Below are positions 1 to 6,206 of a DNA stretch of 6,387 nucleotides, piece by piece. The translations under genes and the position numbers were made by a program. The DNA lies in NCBI GenBank assembly GCA_017853915.1, contig JAFMIS010000145.1, positions 1-6,387 of the forward strand, read 5' to 3'. The DNA is from a bacterium. GTDB lineage: Bacteria > Bdellovibrionota_C > UBA2361 > OMII01. Every line of letters begins with the position of its first letter. Positions within the stretch are counted from its first letter, which is position 1. The notes beneath the pieces are model-generated. The model was given only the letters and a program-made list of their open reading frames with translations, did not search any database and was not told the DNA's origin.

Positions 1-403
1 ATCAGGAACTCTCAAAGAGAGTTGAAAAAAGTCGCCCCAAACCTTTCACGCCAACCCCATCTCCTCTGATTTCAACGTTCTAAGAGCATAGAGCACCCTA
101 CGGACTTTCGGAAAACGCTATAGCCTCATCAAGAAGGTTCGATGGCTCACGTGGCTCCCTGCCTCCATCAGAGGCCTGTGTGAAATAGAAGAGTACGTCA
201 TCGCAATCTGCCTGTTTTAGACTCAATCAGGACGAAATAGGCTACACGCAGGTCTCACTATCACATAACCCTCTTCGAAGTTGCGGGTGTCGGACTTGTT
301 CACTTGGCTCTCTCTGGATGAGCGAGGCTCAATTCTCCCGGCAACACAAAATCCGGCGGACACGCCAGGTTGCAAGGTTTTATTAAACGTAAGGGATGAT
401 CGT
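1..403. other. Non-coding left flank, no gene supported
   Basis: I see no convincing gene here. The frame starting at base 3 stays open to a TAA at 81-83 and could be the last 26 codons of an upstream gene, but it is too short to judge. A perfect 7-bp inverted repeat (AACTCTC, AAA loop, GAGAGTT) sits at 7-23 and is followed by GAAAAAA. On neither strand is it followed by a T run, so it is not a classical terminator. A weaker hairpin (GCCTC/GAGGC) lies at 161-175. The promoter of the gene at 404 should be in this stretch, but I could not identify a clear -35/-10 pair. Confidence 0.5.
391..395 (+). promoter_or_regulatory. Ribosome binding site deciding the start at 404
   Basis: AAGGG lies 8 nt before ATG 404, within TAAGGGAT, a partial match to the 16S anti-Shine-Dalgarno complement. 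It supports ATG 404 over the upstream TTG at 281. Confidence 0.6.
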
Positions 404-997
404 ATGTGTTCTAAAGGTTTTCTGAAGATTTCAACAGCTAATTATCTCTCCAAGCTCTGGCTCGGGCTAGGGTTAATCCTCGTAGCTTCATCCACCGCCC
501 AAGCTCAGACTATACTACCGATACCACTGCCCACAGCGGTCAAATCCCGCGAACATTTCGTCTCCGCGTCTCAGTGTCAAACTATTGATCTTGAGGGGTT
601 GTGTGACGATGACGCAGGTTCAGGGTGCGAGTTGCATATAACGCTCTACAATACAGCCAATGACCAGGTGAGGGGGCACATGGTGCACGTCCGCATGCAA
701 TCACCAACTCTTCAAGGAAATGACGGTTTTCGGCGCATCACCCTCGGCAACGATGTTGCCCCTCTTCTGTCCTCCGCTGTGCTAGGTAAAGCAGCAGATG
801 CCGTCAGCTTGTACAACCCTTGGAACCTGGCGTTTTTACAGAACGGCCCTCAGGGATGCCCGCTCTCTTACCTTCCTCCAACACAAAACGGTCCGACGTT
901 CTCAAGAAAATCGTACGTCAGCACCAACAAGCTAACTCTGAGAGCGTCCGCAAACTGGCACGCTACCCTCTTGGTGAAGAAGTTGGCAGCGGAGTAA
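404..997 (+). CDS. Small secreted protein of unknown function
   Basis: This encodes 197 residues. I do not recognise a family. The N-terminus is a good Sec signal peptide: basic residues K4, K8 and K17, a hydrophobic core around residues 18-30 (LWLGLGLILVASS), and an AQA site that predicts cleavage after A34. The mature chain of about 163 residues has four cysteines (58, 67, 75, 152), consistent with two disulfides outside the cytoplasm. Three of them cluster around an acidic CDDD stretch. No lipobox is visible, since C2 lies before the hydrophobic core. I chose the ATG at 404 because AAGGG (391-395) precedes it at 8 nt and the signal peptide begins there. The frame also stays open back to a TTG at 281, but that extension would bury the signal peptide behind 41 residues and has no good ribosome site. 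The gene lies 93 bp upstream of the FG-GAP protein on the same strand, and both products are exported. They could share a job, but a hairpin with a T run lies between them. Confidence 0.72.
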   Translation: MCSKGFLKISTANYLSKLWLGLGLILVASSTAQAQTILPIPLPTAVKSREHFVSASQCQTIDLEGLCDDDAGSGCELHITLYNTANDQVRGHMVHVRMQSPTLQGNDGFRRITLGNDVAPLLSSAVLGKAADAVSLYNPWNLAFLQNGPQGCPLSYLPPTQNGPTFSRKSYVSTNKLTLRASANWHATLLVKKLAAE

Positions 998-1013
998 AGC
1001 GCCTCTAAGCGGA

Positions 1014-1070
1014 GGCTGGCATCAGAGATTGCCAGCCCCCGTTGTGAGATATCAATGCCACGGTTTTTTT
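1014..1070 (+). terminator. Double hairpin ending in a T7 run
   Basis: The first hairpin is an 8-bp perfect stem, GGCTGGCA (1014-1021) with TGCCAGCC (1030-1037). A second, weaker stem pairs CCGT (1039-1042) with ACGG (1060-1063) and is followed at once by seven T residues (1064-1070). This fits a rho-independent terminator for the gene ending at 997, although the stem next to the T run is only 4 bp. The next start codon (1091) lies only 20 nt beyond the T run. The structure could therefore also act as a leader attenuator for the downstream gene. Confidence 0.5.
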
Positions 1071-1090
1071 GGTTGTAATGGTTGAAATAT

Positions 1091-3484
1091 ATGAAAACGA
1101 AATTGATAGGAACTCTGTGCGCACTTCTTCTATCAGCAAGCGTTACTCAGGCTGAAAAGCCAGCCATTATTACCGGAGCCGGCCCCGGTGGCGGACCTCA
1201 TGTAATCGGAAGGCTTTATGACACAGCCCTCACAAGCCCGTTCGCGAGTTTCTTTGCCTATAATCAAGCATTCAGGGGCGGAGTTGAGGTCGCTGCTTGC
1301 GATCTCGATGGCGACAACATCGATGAGCTCATCACAGGAGCCGGACCTGGTGGTGGCCCACACGTCATCGCGTTCAAAGGAGCTGACCTCAAACAGGGAC
1401 GATACGTTATTCTTCACAGCTTCTTTGCCTTTGCGTCCACCTTCACTGGCGGCGTCCATGTAGCGTGCGGTGACTTCAACGGAGATCGTCGGGGCGACAT
1501 CGTAGTAGGAGCTGGTCGAGGAGGGAGTCCTCATGTTCGAGTTGTGAGCGGTGTCGATCTGAGGGAGCTCGCGTCGTTTTTTGCCTATGAAACAGGTTTT
1601 ACCGGCGGCGTGAACGTTGCTATTGGCGACTTCAATGGCGATGGCAGAAATGATCTTATCACTGGAGCGGGCCCTGGTGGCGGACCTCGCGTGCGCGTCT
1701 TCAATGGCCAAAATCTCGGGAATAGTCTCGCGGACTTCTTAGCGTATGATGCTGGCTTCAGAGGTGGTGTTGATGTAGCTATCGGTGATGTGAACCGAGA
1801 TGGTCGCGGTGATATTGTGACTGGTGCCCTCGCTGGTGGAGGACCGCACGTAAAAGTATTTGCAAATGGCTCCACAGGCTTGACTGCTCTCTATAGCTTT
1901 TTTGCCTATGACCAGGCTTTCCGTGGCGGAGTCAATGTAGCGGCATTTGACTTCGACGGCGATGGATCCGCGGATATTATGACCGGTGCTGGGCCAGGTG
2001 GTGGACCCCACGTCAAGATCTTCAACGGTCAGAGCATCACTCAGGTCATGAAGGATTTCATGGCGTATGACCCAGCGTTCCGCGGAGGGGTTTATGTTAC
2101 TGGATTGTCTTTGAGTCTCCCACAGTGCCAAGACAACATCGATAATGATGGAGATGGCGCTAAGGATTACCCGCAAGACTTTAGTTGCTTGGGCGTGACT
2201 GATAATGACGAGGCCAATCAAAAGTCTCAGTGCCAGAATGCTATAGATGACGACGGTGATGGACTCATCGATTCACAGGATCCGGGCTGTTCCAACAATC
2301 AAGACAACAATGAAGGTGATGGCACGACTCAGTGTCAGGACCAGATCGATAATGATCAAGATGGCTCAATCGATTTCCCGACTGATTTCGGCTGTACCAA
2401 CGCTCAAGACAACAATGAGGGCGACGAGCCAGCTATCTTTACAGTAGGAGTCGAGTGTATCACGAAAAATGTTGATAACACGACGACTGCCTACTTCAGT
2501 TATAACAACACATCTGGGTCAAATCTTTCATTTACCAGCGATCAAGCCGCTGGAACGGTTAATAGGTTCGTATCTTCAACCTCCAGTATTCAACCACCGA
2601 CTCAATTCAAGCCAGGCTTAGCTAAGGGAGGTGTGGTGGTTACGTTCACAGGAGATTCTCTCTCCTGGTCAGTTCGAGCGCCCCGTAGCGCTCTCTCGCA
2701 GGCTACAGCATCAAGTAGCTCTCCTGTGTGTGCCTCTCTCACTCCGCAGGCGGAGTGCCGAGGCTTCAAATCAGGTAAGTTAGTTGCGCGATTGGGATAC
2801 AACAACCCCAGCTCAGTTCAACAACAGCTATCAGTCGGAGGACTCAATTTCTTCTCTCCAGGTAAATCAGATCGAGGTCAGCCGAATCAATTCCTCGCCG
2901 GCTCAAACAAATCCGTCTTTGAGGTTGAACTCGCCTCCGAGACCGATTCGGTCACATGGAATCTGAATGGAAAGTCGGTTGTTATTAACAAATCACTCCC
3001 CTTATGCGACGGACTATGCCTCGACAATCCTACCGGTGCGGTTACAGGCAACCTTAATAAGGTCGCGTCGGATCTGTCAAAAATTATGACGCAAGCCGCT
3101 CAATCGCTCTCGGCCGCCAAAGCGACGTCAGCAGGTAGCCGAACAGCCAAGAACAAGAAAGATGGAGAGCGAGCTCGCAAAAAAGCCGCTGCATATGAAA
3201 AAACAGCTAAAGAGATCATCATAGGCATTCCTGCTGTCATAAAGACGTGCCCGGAAGCGCCTGCATTCTGTCAAACAATTGATCGACAGAGTTCAATTGA
3301 ATCTCTTAAAGGCCTCTATGCCAACCAGGTCAACAGCATCAAGCGCACTATAGCGAGAGCTTACTTCCGCAACACCGGAATGACCTCTCGTATGGATAAC
3401 CTTGTGAAACAAGCCAAGGCACTTGAACAACAAGGCTTGGCTGAGCTGGCGAAGCTTCCTCGCTTTGAGACTCAGTGTAAGTAA
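1091..3484 (+). CDS. Large secreted modular protein: FG-GAP blades, acidic repeats, tandem beta domain
   Basis: This encodes 797 residues. A Sec signal peptide (residues 1-21, ending VTQA before EKPA) is followed by six FG-GAP-like blades (about 25-342). These carry GAGPGGGPHV-type motifs at 28, 82, 139, 191, 244 and 298, spaced 52-57 residues apart. Calcium-type loops such as DLDGDNIDE and DFNGDGRND occur at 71, 128, 180, 233 and 287. In known FG-GAP proteins such repeats form an extracellular beta-propeller. Three Cys-framed acidic repeats follow (346-445), then two copies of an unnamed domain (454-547, 554-639). Last is an Ala/Lys-rich, probably helical tail (about 652-797) with further cysteines, one being the penultimate residue. 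There is no LPXTG or membrane anchor, so it is either released or held by its tail. I infer an adhesive, calcium-stabilised surface or secreted protein; no enzymatic motif is visible. The start is ATG 1091, because the TTG at 1082 adds only three residues. No good Shine-Dalgarno precedes either start, so initiation may be weak or controlled. Confidence 0.9.
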   Translation: MKTKLIGTLCALLLSASVTQAEKPAIITGAGPGGGPHVIGRLYDTALTSPFASFFAYNQAFRGGVEVAACDLDGDNIDELITGAGPGGGPHVIAFKGADLKQGRYVILHSFFAFASTFTGGVHVACGDFNGDRRGDIVVGAGRGGSPHVRVVSGVDLRELASFFAYETGFTGGVNVAIGDFNGDGRNDLITGAGPGGGPRVRVFNGQNLGNSLADFLAYDAGFRGGVDVAIGDVNRDGRGDIVTGALAGGGPHVKVFANGSTGLTALYSFFAYDQAFRGGVNVAAFDFDGDGSADIMTGAGPGGGPHVKIFNGQSITQVMKDFMAYDPAFRGGVYVTGLSLSLPQCQDNIDNDGDGAKDYPQDFSCLGVTDNDEANQKSQCQNAIDDDGDGLIDSQDPGCSNNQDNNEGDGTTQCQDQIDNDQDGSIDFPTDFGCTNAQDNNEGDEPAIFTVGVECITKNVDNTTTAYFSYNNTSGSNLSFTSDQAAGTVNRFVSSTSSIQPPTQFKPGLAKGGVVVTFTGDSLSWSVRAPRSALSQATASSSSPVCASLTPQAECRGFKSGKLVARLGYNNPSSVQQQLSVGGLNFFSPGKSDRGQPNQFLAGSNKSVFEVELASETDSVTWNLNGKSVVINKSLPLCDGLCLDNPTGAVTGNLNKVASDLSKIMTQAAQSLSAAKATSAGSRTAKNKKDGERARKKAAAYEKTAKEIIIGIPAVIKTCPEAPAFCQTIDRQSSIESLKGLYANQVNSIKRTIARAYFRNTGMTSRMDNLVKQAKALEQQGLAELAKLPRFETQCK
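1172..2104 (+). repeat. Six in-frame FG-GAP-like blade repeats
   Basis: Six units of about 160 bp encode the consensus TGAGPGGGPHV, then an (S/D)F(F/L/M)AY..F.GGV block, then a D.(D/N)(G/R)D calcium loop in five of six units. The protein motif is strongly kept, while the DNA varies at many third positions (compare ggccccggtggcgga with ggacctggtggtggc). These look like old, selected repeats rather than a recent DNA amplification. The third and fifth units deviate in the glycine motif (GAGRGGSPHV, GALAGGGPHV). Confidence 0.88.
2126..2425 (+). repeat. Three Cys-framed acidic calcium-type repeats
   Basis: Three units of about 35 residues begin at Cys 346, 381 and 415 and close at Cys 366, 400 and 435. 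The core is C-Q-x-x-I-D-(N/D)-D-x-D-G-x-x-D, followed by an acidic segment with (T/Q)DN(D/N)E. The spacing of Asp residues resembles thrombospondin type 3 or dockerin-like calcium loops. The paired cysteines suggest one disulfide per unit. By position they form a rigid spacer between the propeller and the C-terminal domains. Confidence 0.85.
2450..3007 (+). repeat. Tandem pair of an unnamed secreted beta-type domain
   Basis: Residues 454-547 and 554-639 align with each other although they are divergent. Both begin with xEC, then carry YNN, N.F, QP..F..G, a (L)SW/(V)TW strand near the end, and close with S.P.C. The second copy has the fuller motif FSPGKSDRGQP. I recall similar sequences (YNN, then FSPG..DRGQP..F) in other secreted bacterial proteins, but I do not know an established family name. 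The two framing cysteines in each copy suggest an intradomain disulfide. Confidence 0.7.
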
Positions 3485-3490
3485 GTAGCG

Positions 3491-3512
3491 TGGGGCGTCT
3501 CTCAAGGCCCCA
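3491..3512. terminator. G/C-rich hairpin just after the FG-GAP gene
   Basis: TGGGGC (3491-3496) pairs perfectly with GCCCCA (3507-3512) around a 10-nt loop, 6 bp past the stop codon. No T run follows on the plus strand. It is a possible terminator or 3'-end stabilising hairpin for the gene ending at 3484. Confidence 0.35.
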
Positions 3513-3561
3513 TCAAATGATACGGACGGATTCGACTAGCACAGAGGCCCACAGTATCGGG

Positions 3562-3593
3562 CTCGGCAGGTGAGGACGCCCCCACCTGCTGAG
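3562..3593. terminator. Strong hairpin in the convergent gap, probably shared
   Basis: Bases 3562-3575 pair with 3580-3593 around an ACGC loop. The stem is 14 positions with one G-T pair and one A-C mismatch, and its core is GCAGGTG/CACCTGC. It lies midway between two convergent genes ending at 3484 and 3621, where a bidirectional terminator would be expected. No T run follows on either strand, so termination may need Rho, or the hairpin may simply block read-through into the antisense gene. Confidence 0.5.
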
Positions 3594-3620
3594 GTTACCC
3601 GTACGCGACATACTCAAAAA

Positions 3621-5513
3621 CTACCGAACAGAAAGGTTCCCCGACTTGGAGTTATCAGCTGTATCAGTTTCACCCGCCACAACTGAAGCACTACCAGTGG
3701 CCGTATAGGTTCCTCGAGTAGACGGGAGGCGCCAAGAAATACTCGTCGAAGTTGATGTGCCCGGCGCAAGCGTCACGCTCTGCGGCGCTCCTGCCGTTCC
3801 AGCGCTCACGCTCAGCGAGACGGTAAACGTCTCGGACTGATTACCCTGATTCGCTACCCCGATAACGATCGCAACCGTGCTTCCGGTCTTTACCCTACCA
3901 GAGACGGCGAGCGAAGTAACCGCCACGTCATGAATCTCAGGCGCCGCCGTTGCTGTCGGTGTTGCAGTCGGAGTGGCAGTTGGTAGGTTCGGATCGACCG
4001 TGCTTGTAGCCGTCATAGTCGGTGTCGCCGTCGCCGTTGGAGTCGGTGTTCGTGTGGGTGTTGCAGTCGATGTCGCTGTTGCAGTCGGGGCTGGCGTTGG
4101 AGTTGAAGGAGACGAGGAGAAGAGCCCATTTAGGCTAAGTCGCCCCCCCGTAACGGTCTTTCCAGTTAACGAGGCTGTAGGCGCCGCGCTTGAAAGGATC
4201 GCGTTTCTGATTTGCGCAGCTGTCGCGTAAGGAAATACCGAGGCATAAAGAGCCACAGCGCCTGATACATGAGGTGTCGCCATGGAAGTCCCGCTGTATG
4301 AGGCATAGCTGTTTGTCGGCACCGTGGAAACGATACTCACTCCGGGAGCGCCGATATCAACCGTACTAGCTCCGTAACTTGAGAACGAAGCGAGAGCTCC
4401 TGAAGAGCTGATCGCCGCGACCGCTATGACAGCTTCGTACGATGCTGGGCCCTCCACACTAGTGCCCTGTAGTGTCGTGTAGTTGGATGGATAGCTAGCA
4501 GTAGTATCATTGTTACTGGAAGAGTTGCCCGCCGCAGCGACAAAGAGAATCCCCTGTTTTGCCGCTCGAAGGATCGCTGTGTGGAGAGATGAGCTGTATC
4601 CTCCCCCGCCCCATGAGTTACTCGTCGCTACAATATTAAGGCCGTGGCGAGTCTTGAGGTCTCTCAGATAATTGAGGGCACTGACCGCGTCAGATGTGTA
4701 GCCGCCAGTGGGACCTAAGAACTTGGTAGGAATGATCGTAACATTCCAATTGACACCAACCACTCCACTACCGTTTCCGCCCCGACCGCCGATCGTTCCA
4801 GAGACGTGCGTGCCGTGAGCATCACCATCAGCAGCATCAAAAACAGAGTTGTCTTTGTTGTAAAAATCCCATCCATTTACGTCATCGACGTAACCGTTCC
4901 CGTCGTTATCGATACCATCTGAAACCTCATACGGATTTACCCAAACGTTCCCGGCGAGATCAGGGTGCGTGTACTGCACACCCTCATCGATAACCCCCAC
5001 GTATACATTGCTCGATCCGGTGAAGCCGAGTGACCAAGCCTCCTCCGCATCTGATCCATACACATTCGTAGTTCCCGAGGGCCCACACATAGGAGCGTCA
5101 TCTCCATACATGCCCCACAAGGAGCCACCCGTGTAGTAGGAGTCATTTGAGGTCTCTACCTTCTGCAGGACGTAGTTCGGCTCGACAAACGCTACGGATG
5201 GATCGTTCTGAAGAGCTTCAAGAGCCGCTCCAACCGAACCGTTAATTTTTATATGATCGATTCCAGGAGCGCCTGACTCGACATCACGGCGCGCGCGCAT
5301 GCGCTTAATGAACCTGCCCCCAACTCTCCCTAAAGCACGACCGGTGTCGTCATCTGAGGCACTGCGCTTAAACGCGATGAGGAGCTCTCCTTGAGCGTGG
5401 GGCCTCAAAGGCTCAGGGGCAGCACTCACCTGGTTCGCCACTAGCATGCCGAGTGTCAGCACAGCGCCGAAAAAAACTAAGCGACTACCTCTCAAACAGT
5501 TCGAAGATGCCAT
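3621..5513 (-). CDS. Secreted subtilisin-like serine protease (S8) with CARDB-like C-terminal domain
   Basis: This encodes 630 residues. A signal peptide (1-31, cut after QVSA) precedes an I9/fervidolysin-like propeptide (about 42-117, ending VAFVEPNYVLQ). The S8 catalytic domain (about 125-465) carries all catalytic residues: Asp176 in VGVIDEGV, His233 in AHGTHVSGT, oxyanion Asn330 in FVAAAGN, and Ser410 in SGTSMATPHVSG. The Asp motif is DEG where DTG or DSG is usual. An acidic insert (GIDNDGNGYVDDVNGWDF, about 200-217) is common in this S8 branch and probably binds calcium. A Thr/Pro linker (about 470-525) leads to a CARDB-like Ig domain (526-630). The enzyme should be exported as a zymogen and cut proteins outside the cell. 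There is no sortase or PEP-CTERM signal, so release is likely. I chose ATG 5513 because GGGGAGG precedes it and the signal peptide follows; an ATG at 5573 would add 20 residues. Its targets are not evident, and the convergent neighbour is the FG-GAP protein. Confidence 0.95.
   Translation of the reverse strand: MASSNCLRGSRLVFFGAVLTLGMLVANQVSAAPEPLRPHAQGELLIAFKRSASDDDTGRALGRVGGRFIKRMRARRDVESGAPGIDHIKINGSVGAALEALQNDPSVAFVEPNYVLQKVETSNDSYYTGGSLWGMYGDDAPMCGPSGTTNVYGSDAEEAWSLGFTGSSNVYVGVIDEGVQYTHPDLAGNVWVNPYEVSDGIDNDGNGYVDDVNGWDFYNKDNSVFDAADGDAHGTHVSGTIGGRGGNGSGVVGVNWNVTIIPTKFLGPTGGYTSDAVSALNYLRDLKTRHGLNIVATSNSWGGGGYSSSLHTAILRAAKQGILFVAAAGNSSSNNDTTASYPSNYTTLQGTSVEGPASYEAVIAVAAISSSGALASFSSYGASTVDIGAPGVSIVSTVPTNSYASYSGTSMATPHVSGAVALYASVFPYATAAQIRNAILSSAAPTASLTGKTVTGGRLSLNGLFSSSPSTPTPAPTATATSTATPTRTPTPTATATPTMTATSTVDPNLPTATPTATPTATAAPEIHDVAVTSLAVSGRVKTGSTVAIVIGVANQGNQSETFTVSLSVSAGTAGAPQSVTLAPGTSTSTSISWRLPSTRGTYTATGSASVVAGETDTADNSKSGNLSVR
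3939..4106 (-). repeat. Thr/Pro/Ala low-complexity linker
   Basis: About 56 codons encode imperfect (P/A)T(A/P)T repeats, interrupted once by TSTVDPNLP. Such linkers are extended, often O-glycosylated and protease-resistant tethers. This one separates the S8 domain from the CARDB-like domain. The degenerate DNA repeats are prone to slippage and also keep the antisense strand open, which creates a spurious Val/Ala/Gly-rich frame at 3973-4230. Confidence 0.9.
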
Positions 5514-5517
5514 GTTT

Positions 5518-5524
5518 CCTCCCC
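5518..5524 (-). promoter_or_regulatory. Ribosome binding site of the S8 protease
   Basis: GGGGAGG ends 4 nt before ATG 5513. It decides this start over the in-frame ATG at 5573, which would place 20 unneeded residues ahead of the signal peptide. Confidence 0.75.
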
Positions 5525-5548
5525 AGGCTTGCGGTGAAAAGTGAGTCG

Positions 5549-5557
5549 AGCATAGCA
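5549..5557 (-). promoter_or_regulatory. Possible extended -10 for the S8 protease
   Basis: On the minus strand TGCTATGCT matches an extended -10 (TGn plus TATGCT, 4 of 6 to consensus). I see no good -35 at the right spacing. It would start a leader of about 28 nt before ATG 5513. This is weak evidence. Confidence 0.25.
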
Positions 5558-5695
5558 CATAGAGCGGACACATGCATACGCAACCAAGCTAGCTCAACCT
5601 ATTGAAACGATACGCCTATATTTGGCTAGAGCCCTCCATGCGAAAAGCCAAGGATGTCTCGTCACGCAAAGTAGTATCACACAGTGGGTTGGGAG

Positions 5696-5735
5696 GGAGT
5701 CAGCCTAGTGGGGTATTCCCAGCTAGGCTGACTCC
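5696..5735. terminator. 13-bp perfect hairpin ending the small-gene operon
   Basis: GGAGTCAGCCTAG (5696-5708) pairs perfectly with CTAGGCTGACTCC (5723-5735). Inside, a T-G pair, one mismatch and GGG/CCC close a TATT loop, so nearly the whole 40 nt is paired. It begins 13 nt beyond the stop of the 80-codon gene on the minus strand. The only T run (T5, in GGTTTTTCTT) lies before the hairpin in that direction and none follows. It may be an intrinsic terminator of unusual form, a 3' stabiliser, a protein-binding palindrome or an element end. Confidence 0.5.
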
Positions 5736-5748
5736 AAGAAAAACCTTG

Positions 5749-5991
5749 TCAGTGACGGGGAAGAGCATGGATTAGTTCTTTCTTTTCCAAGATCCTCCGA
5801 ACTTCCGTCAACACTCTTCGTACTTCCTTTGCGTCAGTCTTGAAGAGCACAGCAACCTCGTTGATCGACAATTTGTACGTGTCGATCCCCCAAGCTGATT
5901 TTGCGATCTCAGCCATCAGCTTTGGTAGGCTCCCCAGAGCTGCCAGCAACTCGCGCTTCAACTCTGGATCTTCATACGGCCCTGATACCAT
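5749..5991 (-). CDS. Small protein with a helix-turn-helix-like C-terminal half
   Basis: This encodes 80 residues, cytoplasmic, with no signal peptide or membrane segment. I do not recognise a named family. Residues 8-35 form a probable amphipathic helix (ELKRELLAALGSLPKLMAEI). Residues 39-71 (LSINEVAVLF, then KTDAKEVRRV) look like a helix-turn-helix of the sigma-region-4 type, with a basic second helix followed by RRILEKKEL. A DNA-binding or anti-sigma-like regulator is possible but inferred from pattern only. AAAGGAGG with a 6-nt spacer precedes ATG 5991, a near-perfect ribosome site and strong evidence that the gene is real. The start overlaps the end of the upstream 57-codon gene by 20 nt, so the two are probably translationally coupled and made together. 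A 13-bp hairpin follows the stop. Confidence 0.75.
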   Translation of the reverse strand: MVSGPYEDPELKRELLAALGSLPKLMAEIAKSAWGIDTYKLSINEVAVLFKTDAKEVRRVLTEVRRILEKKELIHALPRH

Positions 5992-6145
5992 GGAAAGCCT
6001 CCTTTACAACCGTGGAAAAACCCTCTACTCCCGCAGCCACGATAGTAGGCAGCCGGGGCAACATAATCAACTCCGACATAGCACCTTGTATGAGCATGAT
6101 CTGCTCGATTTTGGCCGGATTAAAAAACTTGAAGCCTACGAACAT
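5972..6145 (-). CDS. 57-residue small protein, first gene of the overlapping pair
   Basis: This encodes 57 residues starting MFVGFKFFNPAKIEQIM and ending EAFHGIRAV. AAGGAGG with a 5-nt spacer precedes ATG 6145, which is why I call so short a frame. The product is fairly hydrophobic (IVAAGVEGFSTVV near residues 35-47, LIMLP near 26-30) but has charged residues throughout and no clear membrane helix or signal peptide. It could be an amphipathic peptide that sits on a membrane or on a partner. No family is recognised. Its last 20 nt overlap the start of the 80-codon gene, implying joint production. Its ribosome site directly abuts the structured 96-bp repeat upstream, so the repeat occupies its 5' leader and may regulate it. 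In its own frame the nearest upstream stop is a TGA inside the repeat, so an upstream TTG start cannot be ruled out, but ATG has the better spacing. Confidence 0.68.
   Translation of the reverse strand: MFVGFKFFNPAKIEQIMLIQGAMSELIMLPRLPTIVAAGVEGFSTVVKEAFHGIRAV
5998..6005 (-). promoter_or_regulatory. Near-perfect ribosome binding site inside the upstream small gene
   Basis: AAAGGAGG lies 6 nt before ATG 5991 and is embedded in the coding sequence of the 57-codon gene (codons for VVKEA). Ribosomes translating that gene would keep this site unfolded, which favours coupled expression. Confidence 0.8.
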
Positions 6146-6206
6146 CAATGCCTCCTTGGAGGGCGCCCGGGTCGGGCGCCGGAATATCCCGAATCACCAT
6201 CAACAT
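6120..6206 (-). CDS. Micro-ORF in repeat copy 1 (shared head, private tail)
   Basis: This is a 28-codon frame, MLMVIRDIPAPDPGALQ followed by GGIDVRRLQVF. The first 17 codons lie in the repeat and recur in copy 2, while the tail is unique. It crosses the ribosome site of the 57-codon gene and stops 26 nt inside it, an arrangement typical of coupling or uORF control. No good Shine-Dalgarno is seen, only AGAG near the second ATG, so translation is uncertain. An antisense frame in the same DNA is also open. Confidence 0.3.
   Translation of the reverse strand: MLMVIRDIPAPDPGALQGGIDVRRLQVF
6151..6157 (-). promoter_or_regulatory. Ribosome binding site that abuts the structured repeat
   Basis: AAGGAGG lies 5 nt before ATG 6145. 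Its first two bases are also the last two of the 96-bp repeat (CTCCAA on this strand). The sequence CCTCC-AA-GGAGG (6160-6149 region, minus strand) is an inverted repeat that could mask this site. The same CTCC can instead pair with the distant GGAG that closes the repeat. Confidence 0.75.

Noticed and set aside
7..23. Perfect 7-bp hairpin at the left end as a terminator
   Set aside because: It is followed by A residues on the plus strand and by CCTGAT on the minus strand; no T run follows it.
281..403. N-terminal extension of the first gene from TTG 281
   Set aside because: It would hide the signal peptide behind 41 polar residues and has no ribosome site.
585..600. Shared CQTID peptide between the small secreted protein and the tail of the FG-GAP protein (near 3269)
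   Set aside because: The match is only five residues with nothing similar around it; probably chance.
1133..2221. Several minus-strand frames opposite the FG-GAP blades
   Set aside because: They mirror the repeated coding sequence, lack ribosome sites and show no domain; shadows of the gene at 1091-3484.
3973..4230. Val/Ala/Gly-rich plus-strand frame
   Set aside because: It is the antisense shadow of the Thr/Pro linker of the S8 protease; the repeat keeps this strand open.
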